DNA of 64,000 nucleotides from SYFT01 sp964489685 (lineage in GTDB: Bacteria; Acidobacteriota; Vicinamibacteria; Vicinamibacterales; SCN-69-37): NCBI GenBank assembly GCA_964489685.1, contig CAZAZR010000003.1, positions 1 to 64,000 of the forward strand, given 5' to 3'. Below, piece by piece: positions 34,851-43,079 of the stretch. Every line of letters begins with the position of its first letter. Position 1 is the first letter of the stretch. The notes under the pieces were generated by a model that was given only the letters and a program-made list of their open reading frames with translations, made no database searches and had not been told where the DNA came from. Made by a program: the position numbers and the translations under genes.

Positions 34851-37201
34851 TGGTGAAGATTGGGAAGTGGGGAAGTTGCCTGCTTGTCTTTCTGCTCCTG
34901 CTGTTCTGGTTGCGCGTTGGTGCACTGCCCGACGCCTTTACTACGCCTGATCCGAGCGCACCATCCATCACCGTGCTCGATCGGCACGGCGAGGTGCTGT
35001 ACGAAACGCGCTCGGGGACAGGGATGCGGGCGGCGCCACTCGCACAGGGCGACATTCCGCCGGGCGTCGCCGCCGCGACCCTGGCGGCTGAAGACCGGCG
35101 CTTCGAGTCGCACTGGGGCGTGGACCCGATCTCCATCGTCCGCGCGGCCATCGCGAATGTACGCGCCCTGCGGGTGGTGCAGGGCGGATCGACGATCACC
35201 CAGCAGGTGGTGTCACTCATCGAGGCCCGTCACGGACGCCCACCGGCCCGCACCATGGGCCAGAAGATCCGTGAAGGCGTGATCGCATTCCGGCTGGAGC
35301 ACCACTGGTCGAAAGAACAGATTCTCGCGCGTTACCTGGAACTCGCGCCGTATGGCAATCAGGTGGAAGGCATCACACGCGCCAGTACGTTCTACTTCAA
35401 CCGGCCGCTGTCGGCGCTGACGCCGGCCCAGGCCGCGTACCTGGCCGCGCTGCCGCAACAGCCCAGCCGTTTCAATCCGCGCCGCGATGTGGCGCTCGCC
35501 CTGCCGCGCCAGCAGCACATCCTGGCTGCGATGGAAGACGCCCAGGCGCTCTCGGCGGTGGATGCACGGATCGCGCGTGACGAACGCATCTCGATCGAGC
35601 GCCCGGCCGATGCACTCATCGCGCCCCACTTCGTCCAGCGCGTCCTCGCGCAGTCGGCCAGTTCCGCCAGTTCCGCCAGCCACATTATTCGCACGTCGCT
35701 CGACGCGCCGCTTCAGCGCAGCATCCTGGGCATCCTGCGCGCGCACCGCGCAACGCTCACACGTCATGACGCCAACAATGTGGCCGTGGCCGTGCTCGAC
35801 AACCGCACAGGTGAATGGCTGGCCTGGGAGGGGTCTGGTGATTACTTCGATGAAGACCACGGCGGCGCCATCGATGGCGTGGTGTCGCCGCGGCAACCGG
35901 GTTCGGCACTCAAGCCGTTCACGTATGCGGCCGCGTTCGAAACCGGCTGGCATCCCGGCCGTGTGCTGCCGGACATTCCAAGCCAGTTCCCCACGGCCGA
36001 GCCGGGCATCCTGTATCGGCCGCGCAACTACGACGGCCGGTTCCGGGGACCCCTGCGCGCGCGGCTGGCGCTGGCCGGCTCTGAAAATGTCCCGGCCGTG
36101 GCTCTGGCGTCGGCCATCGGCGTGCCGGCAGTGGCGAGCGTGTTGCGCAAGTCAGGCCTCTCGACACTCGACAAAACGGCGGCGCACTACGGCCTGGGCC
36201 TCACGCTCGGTAACGCCGAAGTCCGCCTCGACGAACTGGTGGCGGCCTACGCGATGATCGCGCGCGGCGGACTGGCCGTGACACCCTCCATGGGCCCCAC
36301 GCCTAACTCCGGAGTCGCCGACCACGGGCCGCCAACCCGAGTCCTCTCCCCCCGCGCCGCATTCTGGATTGGCGACATTCTGTCTGACCGCGACGCGCGC
36401 GAGTACATCTTCGGCGAGGGCAGCAGCCTCGACTTCCCCTTTGCGGTCGCGGCCAAGACCGGCACGTCGCAGGCGTATCACGACAACTGGACGATTGGCT
36501 TCACACGTGACGTCACCGTCGGAGTCTGGGTGGGCAACTTCGACCGGACGCCGCTCCGTCAGTCGTCAGGCGTCACGGGCGCCGGGCCGATGTTTCGCGA
36601 CGTCATGCTCGCCGCCGTTGAACGCGTGCGCGGCACGCTGCCGCTGTTCGACCCGTCGCCGCTCGCCGCGCCTCCAGATGACTTGCGCGAAACCACGCTG
36701 TGCGCGCTCTCGGGCATGGTGGCCGGCGCCGCCTGCCCGGTTCGCACGCGTGAATTCCTATCTGCGGCCGACACGCCGCACGAGTGCCAGTGGCATCACG
36801 CGAGCGATCGTGGCCTGGTCACGGTGTGGCCCGTTGAGTATCGCGAGTGGGCCAGGGCGAGCGGCGAGACTCGGGTTGATTCCCCGGCCGCGCACCCGAC
36901 CGCGTCGGCGGCTGCCGAGGCCGAACGACCTCGGCGCACGACCGTCAGCACACTGACGGTCCATCACCCACCCGCCGGGGCCACGTACCTGATCGATCCC
37001 ACGCTGCGTCCAGATTTTCAGACACTTCCGCTCCGCGCCCGCGGCGCGACGGGCAGAGTGGAGTGGTTTGTCGATGAGGCGCCGGTCGGCGTGTCCCTGG
37101 GCGAAGCGCCCCTTGCGTGGCCGCTCGCCCGCGGCTCGCACACCATTCGCGCGCGTGATGCCAACGGGCGATCAGCGTCCACGCACATCACGGTGAAGTG
37201 A
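34847..37201 (+). CDS. pbpC: Penicillin-binding protein 1C
   Basis: A 784-residue bifunctional murein synthase anchored by one N-terminal helix (residues 10-27). The GT51 transglycosylase domain has Glu82 in AAEDRRFESHWGVD and GGSTITQQ at 113-120. The transpeptidase has Ser353 in PGSALKPF, SEN at 412-414 and KTGT at 537-540. A C-terminal BiPBP_C domain (about 690-784, ending in an Ig-like strand pattern) is the hallmark of PBP1C. It should polymerise and crosslink peptidoglycan. The ATG overlaps the alpha-2-macroglobulin TGA, the standard pairing in which murein repair and protease trapping are linked. Confidence 0.94.
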   Translation: MMVKIGKWGSCLLVFLLLLFWLRVGALPDAFTTPDPSAPSITVLDRHGEVLYETRSGTGMRAAPLAQGDIPPGVAAATLAAEDRRFESHWGVDPISIVRAAIANVRALRVVQGGSTITQQVVSLIEARHGRPPARTMGQKIREGVIAFRLEHHWSKEQILARYLELAPYGNQVEGITRASTFYFNRPLSALTPAQAAYLAALPQQPSRFNPRRDVALALPRQQHILAAMEDAQALSAVDARIARDERISIERPADALIAPHFVQRVLAQSASSASSASHIIRTSLDAPLQRSILGILRAHRATLTRHDANNVAVAVLDNRTGEWLAWEGSGDYFDEDHGGAIDGVVSPRQPGSALKPFTYAAAFETGWHPGRVLPDIPSQFPTAEPGILYRPRNYDGRFRGPLRARLALAGSENVPAVALASAIGVPAVASVLRKSGLSTLDKTAAHYGLGLTLGNAEVRLDELVAAYAMIARGGLAVTPSMGPTPNSGVADHGPPTRVLSPRAAFWIGDILSDRDAREYIFGEGSSLDFPFAVAAKTGTSQAYHDNWTIGFTRDVTVGVWVGNFDRTPLRQSSGVTGAGPMFRDVMLAAVERVRGTLPLFDPSPLAAPPDDLRETTLCALSGMVAGAACPVRTREFLSAADTPHECQWHHASDRGLVTVWPVEYREWARASGETRVDSPAAHPTASAAAEAERPRRTTVSTLTVHHPPAGATYLIDPTLRPDFQTLPLRARGATGRVEWFVDEAPVGVSLGEAPLAWPLARGSHTIRARDANGRSASTHITVK

Positions 37202-37220
37202 CCGAGCGCCCGCCGTCGCC

Positions 37221-38330
37221 CTAGCCTTTGAGCCACGGATCGACGAGCGCCTTGGGAATGGCCATCGACGCGGCCACCTCAAGCGCGTCGTTGATCTGTC
37301 CGAGCCCGTACGTCCTGGCGCCAATCAAATGCCACGGAATCTCGAGGTGGTAGCGCTCAAGGACCTGTAACGCCCGCAGGAAGTGGCCCACCTCGCTGCC
37401 CCAGCAGCCGCGGATGTCCAGATGTTTCCGATTGATGTGTTCGTGCGCGTTGATGGTGCTGTCGCCCGTGTTGGTGTAGTGGCCGGCGATCACGTAAGCG
37501 CCACCGTTGCGTGCCATTCGCAGGCCCTCCTCGAACGCCCGGGCGGATCCGGCGGCTTCAATCACGACATCGGCCCCACGGCCGCCGGTGAGCGCGAGCA
37601 CTTCTTCGAGCCGCGCCTCGGGTGTCGTCAAGTCGATGTTGATGACGACATCGGCGCCCATCTGGCGCGAAAGGTCAAGGCGGCTCTGCGGCGCGCCAAT
37701 CACGATGACCTTGCCCGCGCCGGCCTTGCGGGCCAGCGCGGCGGCGCTCATGCCGACCGCGCCCGCACCCTGCACGACTACGGTGTCGCCCAGGACAATC
37801 TGCGAGCGCTCGATGATGTGCACCGCCGTCAGCAGGCCGCAGCCACCGCCGATGTACGACTCGAATGACACGCCGTCGGGCAGCTTCGCGACCACCACGC
37901 CCGGTTCGAGGTAGACCTTCTGCGCCCAGCCGCCAAACAGCCCTTCGGTTGCCGAGTCGGTGATGCCGTAAACGCGGCGCGAGGGACACCGGGTCGGCGT
38001 CCGATGCGCGGTGCAGGCGAGGCAGCGGCCGCACGTGCGGTGCACGTCGAAAAACGCCAGTCTGTCGCCCTCATTCAATTGATGCCCCTCGGCGTCGGTG
38101 AGCGTGCCCCTGACCCTGTCGAGGGTGCCGGTGGTCACATGGCCGGGAATAATCGGGTACGGCACTCCGGCCAATCGGCCATGCCACAGGTGCACGTCTG
38201 TGCCGCAGACTTCCGACATCGCGGTGCGCAGCATCGCGCCGCCGAGGGGCAACTCCGGTTCAGTGAATTCACGAATTTCAACCGGCACACGCGGAGCCGG
38301 CATGACGGCGGCAAGTACAGTACGTGGCAT
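37221..38330 (-). CDS. Zinc-dependent medium-chain alcohol dehydrogenase
   Basis: A 369-residue MDR enzyme. The catalytic zinc ligand Cys sits in SEVCGTDVHLWHG with GH in IIPGH, and the structural zinc lobe is CGRCLACTAHRTPTRC near 100-115. The NAD(P) loop is VVVQGAGAVGMSAA followed by KVIVIGAPQSRLDL. It would oxidise an alcohol or polyol; the substrate is unknown. It is divergent from an amidase gene 35 nt away and ends 20 nt from pbpC tail to tail. The structural lobe spacing is wider than usual (CxxCxxCx7C is canonical; here the last Cys is nine residues on). Confidence 0.88.
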   Translation of the reverse strand: MPRTVLAAVMPAPRVPVEIREFTEPELPLGGAMLRTAMSEVCGTDVHLWHGRLAGVPYPIIPGHVTTGTLDRVRGTLTDAEGHQLNEGDRLAFFDVHRTCGRCLACTAHRTPTRCPSRRVYGITDSATEGLFGGWAQKVYLEPGVVVAKLPDGVSFESYIGGGCGLLTAVHIIERSQIVLGDTVVVQGAGAVGMSAAALARKAGAGKVIVIGAPQSRLDLSRQMGADVVINIDLTTPEARLEEVLALTGGRGADVVIEAAGSARAFEEGLRMARNGGAYVIAGHYTNTGDSTINAHEHINRKHLDIRGCWGSEVGHFLRALQVLERYHLEIPWHLIGARTYGLGQINDALEVAASMAIPKALVDPWLKG

Positions 38331-38365
38331 CTGGGTACGATATCCTCGCCGAAGAGCTTACCCTG

Positions 38366-39706
38366 ATGACGTTGCCCGCCACCATGGTGGAGGCCGCGGC
38401 TGCGCTGCGCGCCGGCCGCCTCACCGCCACCACCCTCGTCGAACGCAGCCTTGACGCGATCGCCCGCCACAATGCGGCCACACACGCGTTCATTCGCGTC
38501 GACGCGGAGGGCGCGTTCGCGGCCGCGCGAGTGGCAGACCGGGAACGCGCCGACGGCATCGACCGCGGGCCGCTGCACGGCCTCCCCATCTCGCTCAAAG
38601 ACCTCATCGATGTGTCGGGCCAGCCGACGACCGCGGGCTCGCGGGTGTTCGCCGATCGTGTGGCCACGGCGGACGCGCCCGTCACCGCACGCTTGCGGCA
38701 GGCCGGTGCGGTGCTGCTCGGGAAAACCAACCTGCACGAATTCGCCCTCGGTACCACGAGTGAAGACTCGGCCTTCGGCCCTGTCCTCCATCCGGCAGAC
38801 CACACACGGTCGGCCGGCGGCTCAAGCGGCGGATCGGCGGTGGCGGTGTCCACCGGCATGGGCCTGGCCTCGGTCGGCACCGACACGGGCGGCTCCATCA
38901 GAATTCCTGCCGCCGTGTGTGGTGTGGTCGGACTCAAACCATCGCGGGGCGATGTCCCCGTGGACGGCATCGTGCCTCTGAGCGCGACCTTCGATCATGT
39001 GGGCCCGCTGGCACGGTCGGTGCAAGACGCCGCGTGGTTGTGGTCGGTGCTCGCTGCCCGCCCGATTCACACCGTGCATTTCGCGGACGTCAAGGGCCTC
39101 AGACTCGGACGTCTCGGCGGCTATTTCGCGCAGCCCGTTGACCGGCTGGTCACTGCGGCGTTTGACCACGCGTGCGACCGCCTGCGTTCGGCCGGAGCAC
39201 ACATCACGAACGTGACGGTGGACTCGACATCGTCCATCACCGACGCGTACGTGAACATCGTGTTGCCCGAAGGCGCGGCATGGCACGCGCCATGGCTCGA
39301 CAGCCGACGTGACGATTATTCGCCCACGGTGTTGGGTCGCCTGATGAGCGGAAGACACCTCTCGGCCGTGGACTACCTCCGGGCTCGCGAGACCTGCGAG
39401 GTGCTTCGGCGGGAAGTGGACGCGCTGCTTTCGCACGTGGATGCCCTGATTCTGCCAACGCTGCCGATCGTGGCTCCCGTCAGCGGCCAGGCCGACGTCA
39501 CGATTGACGGCACCGGGATGCCTGTCCGCATGGCGATGCTCAAACACACGCAGTTGTTCAACATGACGGGGCACCCGGCGATCAGCCTCCCGCTTGAAAC
39601 CACTGGTTTGCCCGCCGGCCTTCAACTGGTCGGTCGATTCGGGGCCACTTCCCGGCTGCTCGACATGGCGGCCGCCTGCGAGACTGTATGCCCGTACCGC
39701 CGTTGA
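38366..39706 (+). CDS. Amidase signature family enzyme (GatA-like)
   Basis: A 446-residue amidase with the Ser-cisSer-Lys triad of the signature family: Lys in LHGLPISLKDLID near 80, and the glycine/serine stretch SAGGSSGGSAVAVSTG followed by VGTDTGGSIRIPAAVCG with the nucleophile Ser. Without GatB/GatC genes nearby, a stand-alone amide hydrolase is more likely than the tRNA amidotransferase subunit. ATG 38366 is preferred; ATG 38384 is also possible. The rhodanese gene begins inside its last 19 nt. Confidence 0.87.
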   Translation: MTLPATMVEAAAALRAGRLTATTLVERSLDAIARHNAATHAFIRVDAEGAFAAARVADRERADGIDRGPLHGLPISLKDLIDVSGQPTTAGSRVFADRVATADAPVTARLRQAGAVLLGKTNLHEFALGTTSEDSAFGPVLHPADHTRSAGGSSGGSAVAVSTGMGLASVGTDTGGSIRIPAAVCGVVGLKPSRGDVPVDGIVPLSATFDHVGPLARSVQDAAWLWSVLAARPIHTVHFADVKGLRLGRLGGYFAQPVDRLVTAAFDHACDRLRSAGAHITNVTVDSTSSITDAYVNIVLPEGAAWHAPWLDSRRDDYSPTVLGRLMSGRHLSAVDYLRARETCEVLRREVDALLSHVDALILPTLPIVAPVSGQADVTIDGTGMPVRMAMLKHTQLFNMTGHPAISLPLETTGLPAGLQLVGRFGATSRLLDMAAACETVCPYRR

Positions 39707-40095
39707 CCGTGACCGCCGCCGTCGCCGCTCAGCGCGATGGCGCGCAGTACATCGACGTCCGATCGAGTGCGGAGTACACACAAGGCCATCCGGCCGGCGC
39801 GATCAACGTTCCCCTGCTCGAAGGCGACGAGGACACAGGCCAGGTGCTTCCCAACCCCGACTTCGTGCGTGTCATGAAGGCCAACTTCGCACCGGACACA
39901 CGGATGCTGATCGGCTGCGAGACGGGTGGACGCTCGGGTCGGGCCGTACAGATGCTGGAGGTCTTCGGCTTTCTCAGCGCCGCCAACGTACTCGGAGGTT
40001 TTTCCGGCTGGCGGGCTGCGGGCCTTGCGGTCGAAACGTCAACGCCCGAGGGTAGCGCGTACGCGGACCTGCTCGGCAAGGCGGACGATTGCTAG
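39688..40095 (+). CDS. Rhodanese-domain sulfurtransferase
   Basis: A 135-residue single-domain rhodanese. YIDVRSSAEYTQGHPAGAINVP (residues 21-42, quoted only in part by its key DVR, E and GH residues) is the classical CH2A motif, and the active loop is Cys77 in LIGCETGGRSGRA, with GGFSGWRAAGL before the end. It transfers sulfane sulfur to a thiophilic acceptor in the cytoplasm. It overlaps the amidase by 19 nt in a different frame and so is co-transcribed. It converges by 4 nt with a small membrane-peptide gene. Confidence 0.88.
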   Translation: MPVPPLTVTAAVAAQRDGAQYIDVRSSAEYTQGHPAGAINVPLLEGDEDTGQVLPNPDFVRVMKANFAPDTRMLIGCETGGRSGRAVQMLEVFGFLSAANVLGGFSGWRAAGLAVETSTPEGSAYADLLGKADDC

Positions 40096-40304
40096 AGATA
40101 CTTGAAGAGGCCCTTCAGCGCTTCGGCGATGACCGAGCCCAGAGCCTGCATCGCCGGCCCGACATCACCGTCCGACATCTTGGACACAGCGTCGGCGACG
40201 GTCACAGGCGCGGTGAGGAGGAGCCACACGGTGGCCGCCGCCATCGTGGCCGCGACAAGCCCGACGATCGCAACCAGGCTCACGCTCCAACGCCCAAGGG
40301 ACAT
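40092..40304 (-). CDS. Small membrane or secreted peptide, unknown
   Basis: A 70-residue frame: a basic N-terminus, one hydrophobic segment at residues 9-30 (VAIVGLVAATMAAATVWLLL), then an acidic/amphipathic tail ending ALKGLFKYL. It begins 7 nt after the stop of the quinone-oxidoreductase-like gene on the same strand, so it is likely co-transcribed. The Shine-Dalgarno is weak. Composition and position support a real gene, but there is no known family. Confidence 0.45.
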   Translation of the reverse strand: MSLGRWSVSLVAIVGLVAATMAAATVWLLLTAPVTVADAVSKMSDGDVGPAMQALGSVIAEALKGLFKYL

Positions 40305-40310
40305 CGCCCG

Positions 40311-41342
40311 TTAGTCTACAACGAGCACGATCTTGCCGAATTGGTTCCCGGCTTCAAGCCGCCGCTGAGCCTCGGCGGCCTCGCGCAGTGGGTATGTCGA
40401 ATCGATGACCGGCGAGTATCGCCCCTGGAAGAACCCCTCGGAGGCGGCCAGCAGTTCAGCCTTCGATCCCATGTAGGACCCCACAAACGTCAACTGCCGC
40501 GTGAACAGGTGCCTCAGGTCGAGCGAGACTTCGAACCCGGTCGTGGCGCCGCAGGTCACCAGGCGGCCCCCCCTGGCGAGGGACCGGACGCTCTGGTTCC
40601 ATGTCGCCGCTCCCACATGTTCGATCACGACATTCACCCCGCGGCCCTCTGTCACCGCCTTGACGCGCCTGGGCACGTCCTCGCGAGTGGAGTCGATGAC
40701 ATAGTCGGCCCCGAGGTCCACGGCGCGGGCACACTTATCCTCGCCCCGCGCAGTCGCAATCACTCGAGCCCCTGCGGTTTTTGCAATCTGGATGGCCGCC
40801 TGGCCCACGCCACTGCCTGCCGCCACGACAAGCACGGCATCACCTGACATCAGTCGGCCGCCGGCGAACAACATGTGCCACGCGGTCAGAAACGTCAGCG
40901 GAAACCCGGCAGCGCTAACGAAGCCAAGACTGTCCGGAATCGGAATGACATTTGCCGCGGGAACGACCAGCATCTCCGCGTACCCGCCTTCAGACTGGAA
41001 GCCCAGCACGTCATAGCGGTCGCATAGATGATCGCGATCGGCGAGGCACGCGCTGCACTGGCCACAACTCAGCCCCGGTTGCAGCATGACCCGCTGCCCT
41101 GGCCCAACGCCAGCCACGCCCTCGCCCACCTCGACGATGGTCCCGGCGACATCAGCACCGGAAATATGCGGGAGCGGAAGGGTCACGCGATCGAGACCGC
41201 CCCGTTGCCACAGATCCAGGCGATTCAGCGCGCAGGCCGCGACGCGCACCAGGACCTGGCCGGGACGCACGACGGGGGCCGGTGCATCTTCGTACTGCAA
41301 CACCTCAGGGCCGCCGTGGGTGTGAAACCTGACCGCCTTCAT
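40311..41342 (-). CDS. Zinc-type NADPH:quinone oxidoreductase-like MDR dehydrogenase
   Basis: A 343-residue MDR protein opening MKAVRFHTHGGPEVLQYED, typical of quinone oxidoreductases. It retains zinc-type features: CxxCxxC in CGQCSACLADRDHLC (structural zinc) and ISGADVAGTIVEVG. The cofactor loop is VVAAGSGVGQAAIQIAK with VIATARGEDK, favouring NADPH. It would reduce quinones or enals, or oxidise an alcohol. Its start is 69 nt from a divergent GT-C-like gene. A 70-residue peptide gene follows. Confidence 0.87.
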   Translation of the reverse strand: MKAVRFHTHGGPEVLQYEDAPAPVVRPGQVLVRVAACALNRLDLWQRGGLDRVTLPLPHISGADVAGTIVEVGEGVAGVGPGQRVMLQPGLSCGQCSACLADRDHLCDRYDVLGFQSEGGYAEMLVVPAANVIPIPDSLGFVSAAGFPLTFLTAWHMLFAGGRLMSGDAVLVVAAGSGVGQAAIQIAKTAGARVIATARGEDKCARAVDLGADYVIDSTREDVPRRVKAVTEGRGVNVVIEHVGAATWNQSVRSLARGGRLVTCGATTGFEVSLDLRHLFTRQLTFVGSYMGSKAELLAASEGFFQGRYSPVIDSTYPLREAAEAQRRLEAGNQFGKIVLVVD

Positions 41343-41411
41343 TCGTGACTACAATCTACTATCTTCCCGCCGCAGACTTCCTCTCGTCGTGTCTGGGAGC
41401 CGAACCGACCT

Positions 41412-43079
41412 ATGAATCGTGGCGTAGCTCCCTTCTTTCTCGTCCTGGCCGCCCTGGCCTGCGCGCCCGTCTGGGCGGTCGACTATTTCATCACGCAAGA
41501 CGGCCCCGCCCACGCGTACAGCGCATCGTTGATGCTCAGACTGCTGGGTGGCGACACGTCAGCGGCACAGTTGTTTGCCCTCAATCCCTGGACGGTCTCC
41601 AACTCGATCGGGCACTGGCTCCTGGTGCTCTTGCTCACGGCGGTCTCACCGTTCACCGCCACCAAGATCATGGTCACGCTCACGTATGCCGGGGTGGTGG
41701 GGGCCGTGGGATTCCTGCGACTCGCGACCGTCGGCCGTGACGGCCTTCTGACCAGCCTCCTGTTCGGAGCCGCCATTGGATTCAACTGGCTCTGGCTGGG
41801 CGGACTCTACAATTTCCTGATCGGCGCCATTGGCCTGGCGGTGACGCTTGGCCTCTTCTGCCGCTGGCAAGCTCAACTCAGCGCTGTGCGGGTCCTTGGC
41901 CTGGCTGCCCTGATCCTCCTGGTCTACGTCAGCCACATCGTTACATTCGGTGTCCTGGTGGCGGCGCTGATGCTGGTGGCGGTGCTCAGCGAACCGCGCG
42001 CACGACGACACACCTGTCCTAGGGTGCTCGTGGCGCTCTTGCCGGTCGTCCTCCTGGCACTGCTCTACGGGTCAGCCGAGCCCGCGCTCGGTGGCGAACG
42101 CCTGTTCCCGGTCTGGAGGCGCCTGTCCGATCCCTGGTCGATCGTCAGTTGGGCCTCTCACATCCGCACGGCGGATCCGTTCTTCCTTCTGAGTCGCAAA
42201 GCGTTCCCCTTCTCGACCGCCACATCCAGCGCGTTCGCGGTATTCACGCCGCTGCTGTGGTTGCTGGTTGCGGCCGCGGCGCTCGCATGGACCACGGTGT
42301 CGCGGCACACGGCTGGCGCGACACACGCAGCGGCGCGACAACGCCTTCCGCTGGTCGCGGTATTCGCCGCATGCGCCCTGGCAGCCGCGTTTGGGCCGGA
42401 TGACTTCGGAACCAGCCATGGCACGCTGTTGCGCGAGAGACTCGCATTCCTCGCCGCCGTGCTCTTCGTGCCGCTCTATCGAACCGATGTCGGCACGAGG
42501 GCGACTCGCACGTTGGCACATGTGTGTCTGGGGGGAATCATCCTGTTTCAGTCGGCAGCCCTTTGGGAGTACGCGCGCCATACCAGTCGCGAGGCGGGCG
42601 AGTTCCTCGCCATCGGAGACGCGCTCGGGGGGCAGGCATCGCTGGCGTCGGTGATCGTGCTGGAGAATGGCATGAGGTTTCACTCAAATCCGACGGCTGA
42701 GCTCAGCAATTTTCTTGGCATCGGTCGCCGCACCGTGGTCTGGGACAACTATCAGATCGGCTACACCCTGTTTCCGGTCGTGGCACAAGAGCCGGCGCAC
42801 CGACGTTTCGTGTTCGACCTCACGAGTGTCAACGTACTCGACGAAGCCGAGCCGACAGCCGTCTGGGATGCCAAGGTGGCCAGGCTCGCCGCGTTTTTCG
42901 CGGCCAATCATTTGAAGATTGAGACCATCCTGGTCTGGCGCCGTCACCCGCAGGTGGAAGCGGTGCTGGGACGATGGTACGAAGTCGAACCATTCTCCGA
43001 GCACGGACGCGGCCGGCTGTATCGCAGGCGGCCGGAGACGGCCGCTACCTGGCGTGCCCCGAACCCCGGCGCACGGTAA
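41412..43079 (+). CDS. GT-C-like polytopic membrane protein
   Basis: A 555-residue protein with about 11 transmembrane segments up to residue 390 and a soluble periplasmic C-terminal domain. DYFITQDGPAHAYSASL, right after the first helix (residues 24-40), matches the first extracytoplasmic loop of GT-C glycosyltransferases, where the Asp is catalytic. It probably transfers a sugar from a polyprenyl-phosphate donor on the periplasmic face. The acceptor is unknown. It is the first gene of the second glycan locus. Its last 35 nt overlap the convergent polymerase gene. Confidence 0.65.
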   Translation: MNRGVAPFFLVLAALACAPVWAVDYFITQDGPAHAYSASLMLRLLGGDTSAAQLFALNPWTVSNSIGHWLLVLLLTAVSPFTATKIMVTLTYAGVVGAVGFLRLATVGRDGLLTSLLFGAAIGFNWLWLGGLYNFLIGAIGLAVTLGLFCRWQAQLSAVRVLGLAALILLVYVSHIVTFGVLVAALMLVAVLSEPRARRHTCPRVLVALLPVVLLALLYGSAEPALGGERLFPVWRRLSDPWSIVSWASHIRTADPFFLLSRKAFPFSTATSSAFAVFTPLLWLLVAAAALAWTTVSRHTAGATHAAARQRLPLVAVFAACALAAAFGPDDFGTSHGTLLRERLAFLAAVLFVPLYRTDVGTRATRTLAHVCLGGIILFQSAALWEYARHTSREAGEFLAIGDALGGQASLASVIVLENGMRFHSNPTAELSNFLGIGRRTVVWDNYQIGYTLFPVVAQEPAHRRFVFDLTSVNVLDEAEPTAVWDAKVARLAAFFAANHLKIETILVWRRHPQVEAVLGRWYEVEPFSEHGRGRLYRRRPETAATWRAPNPGAR

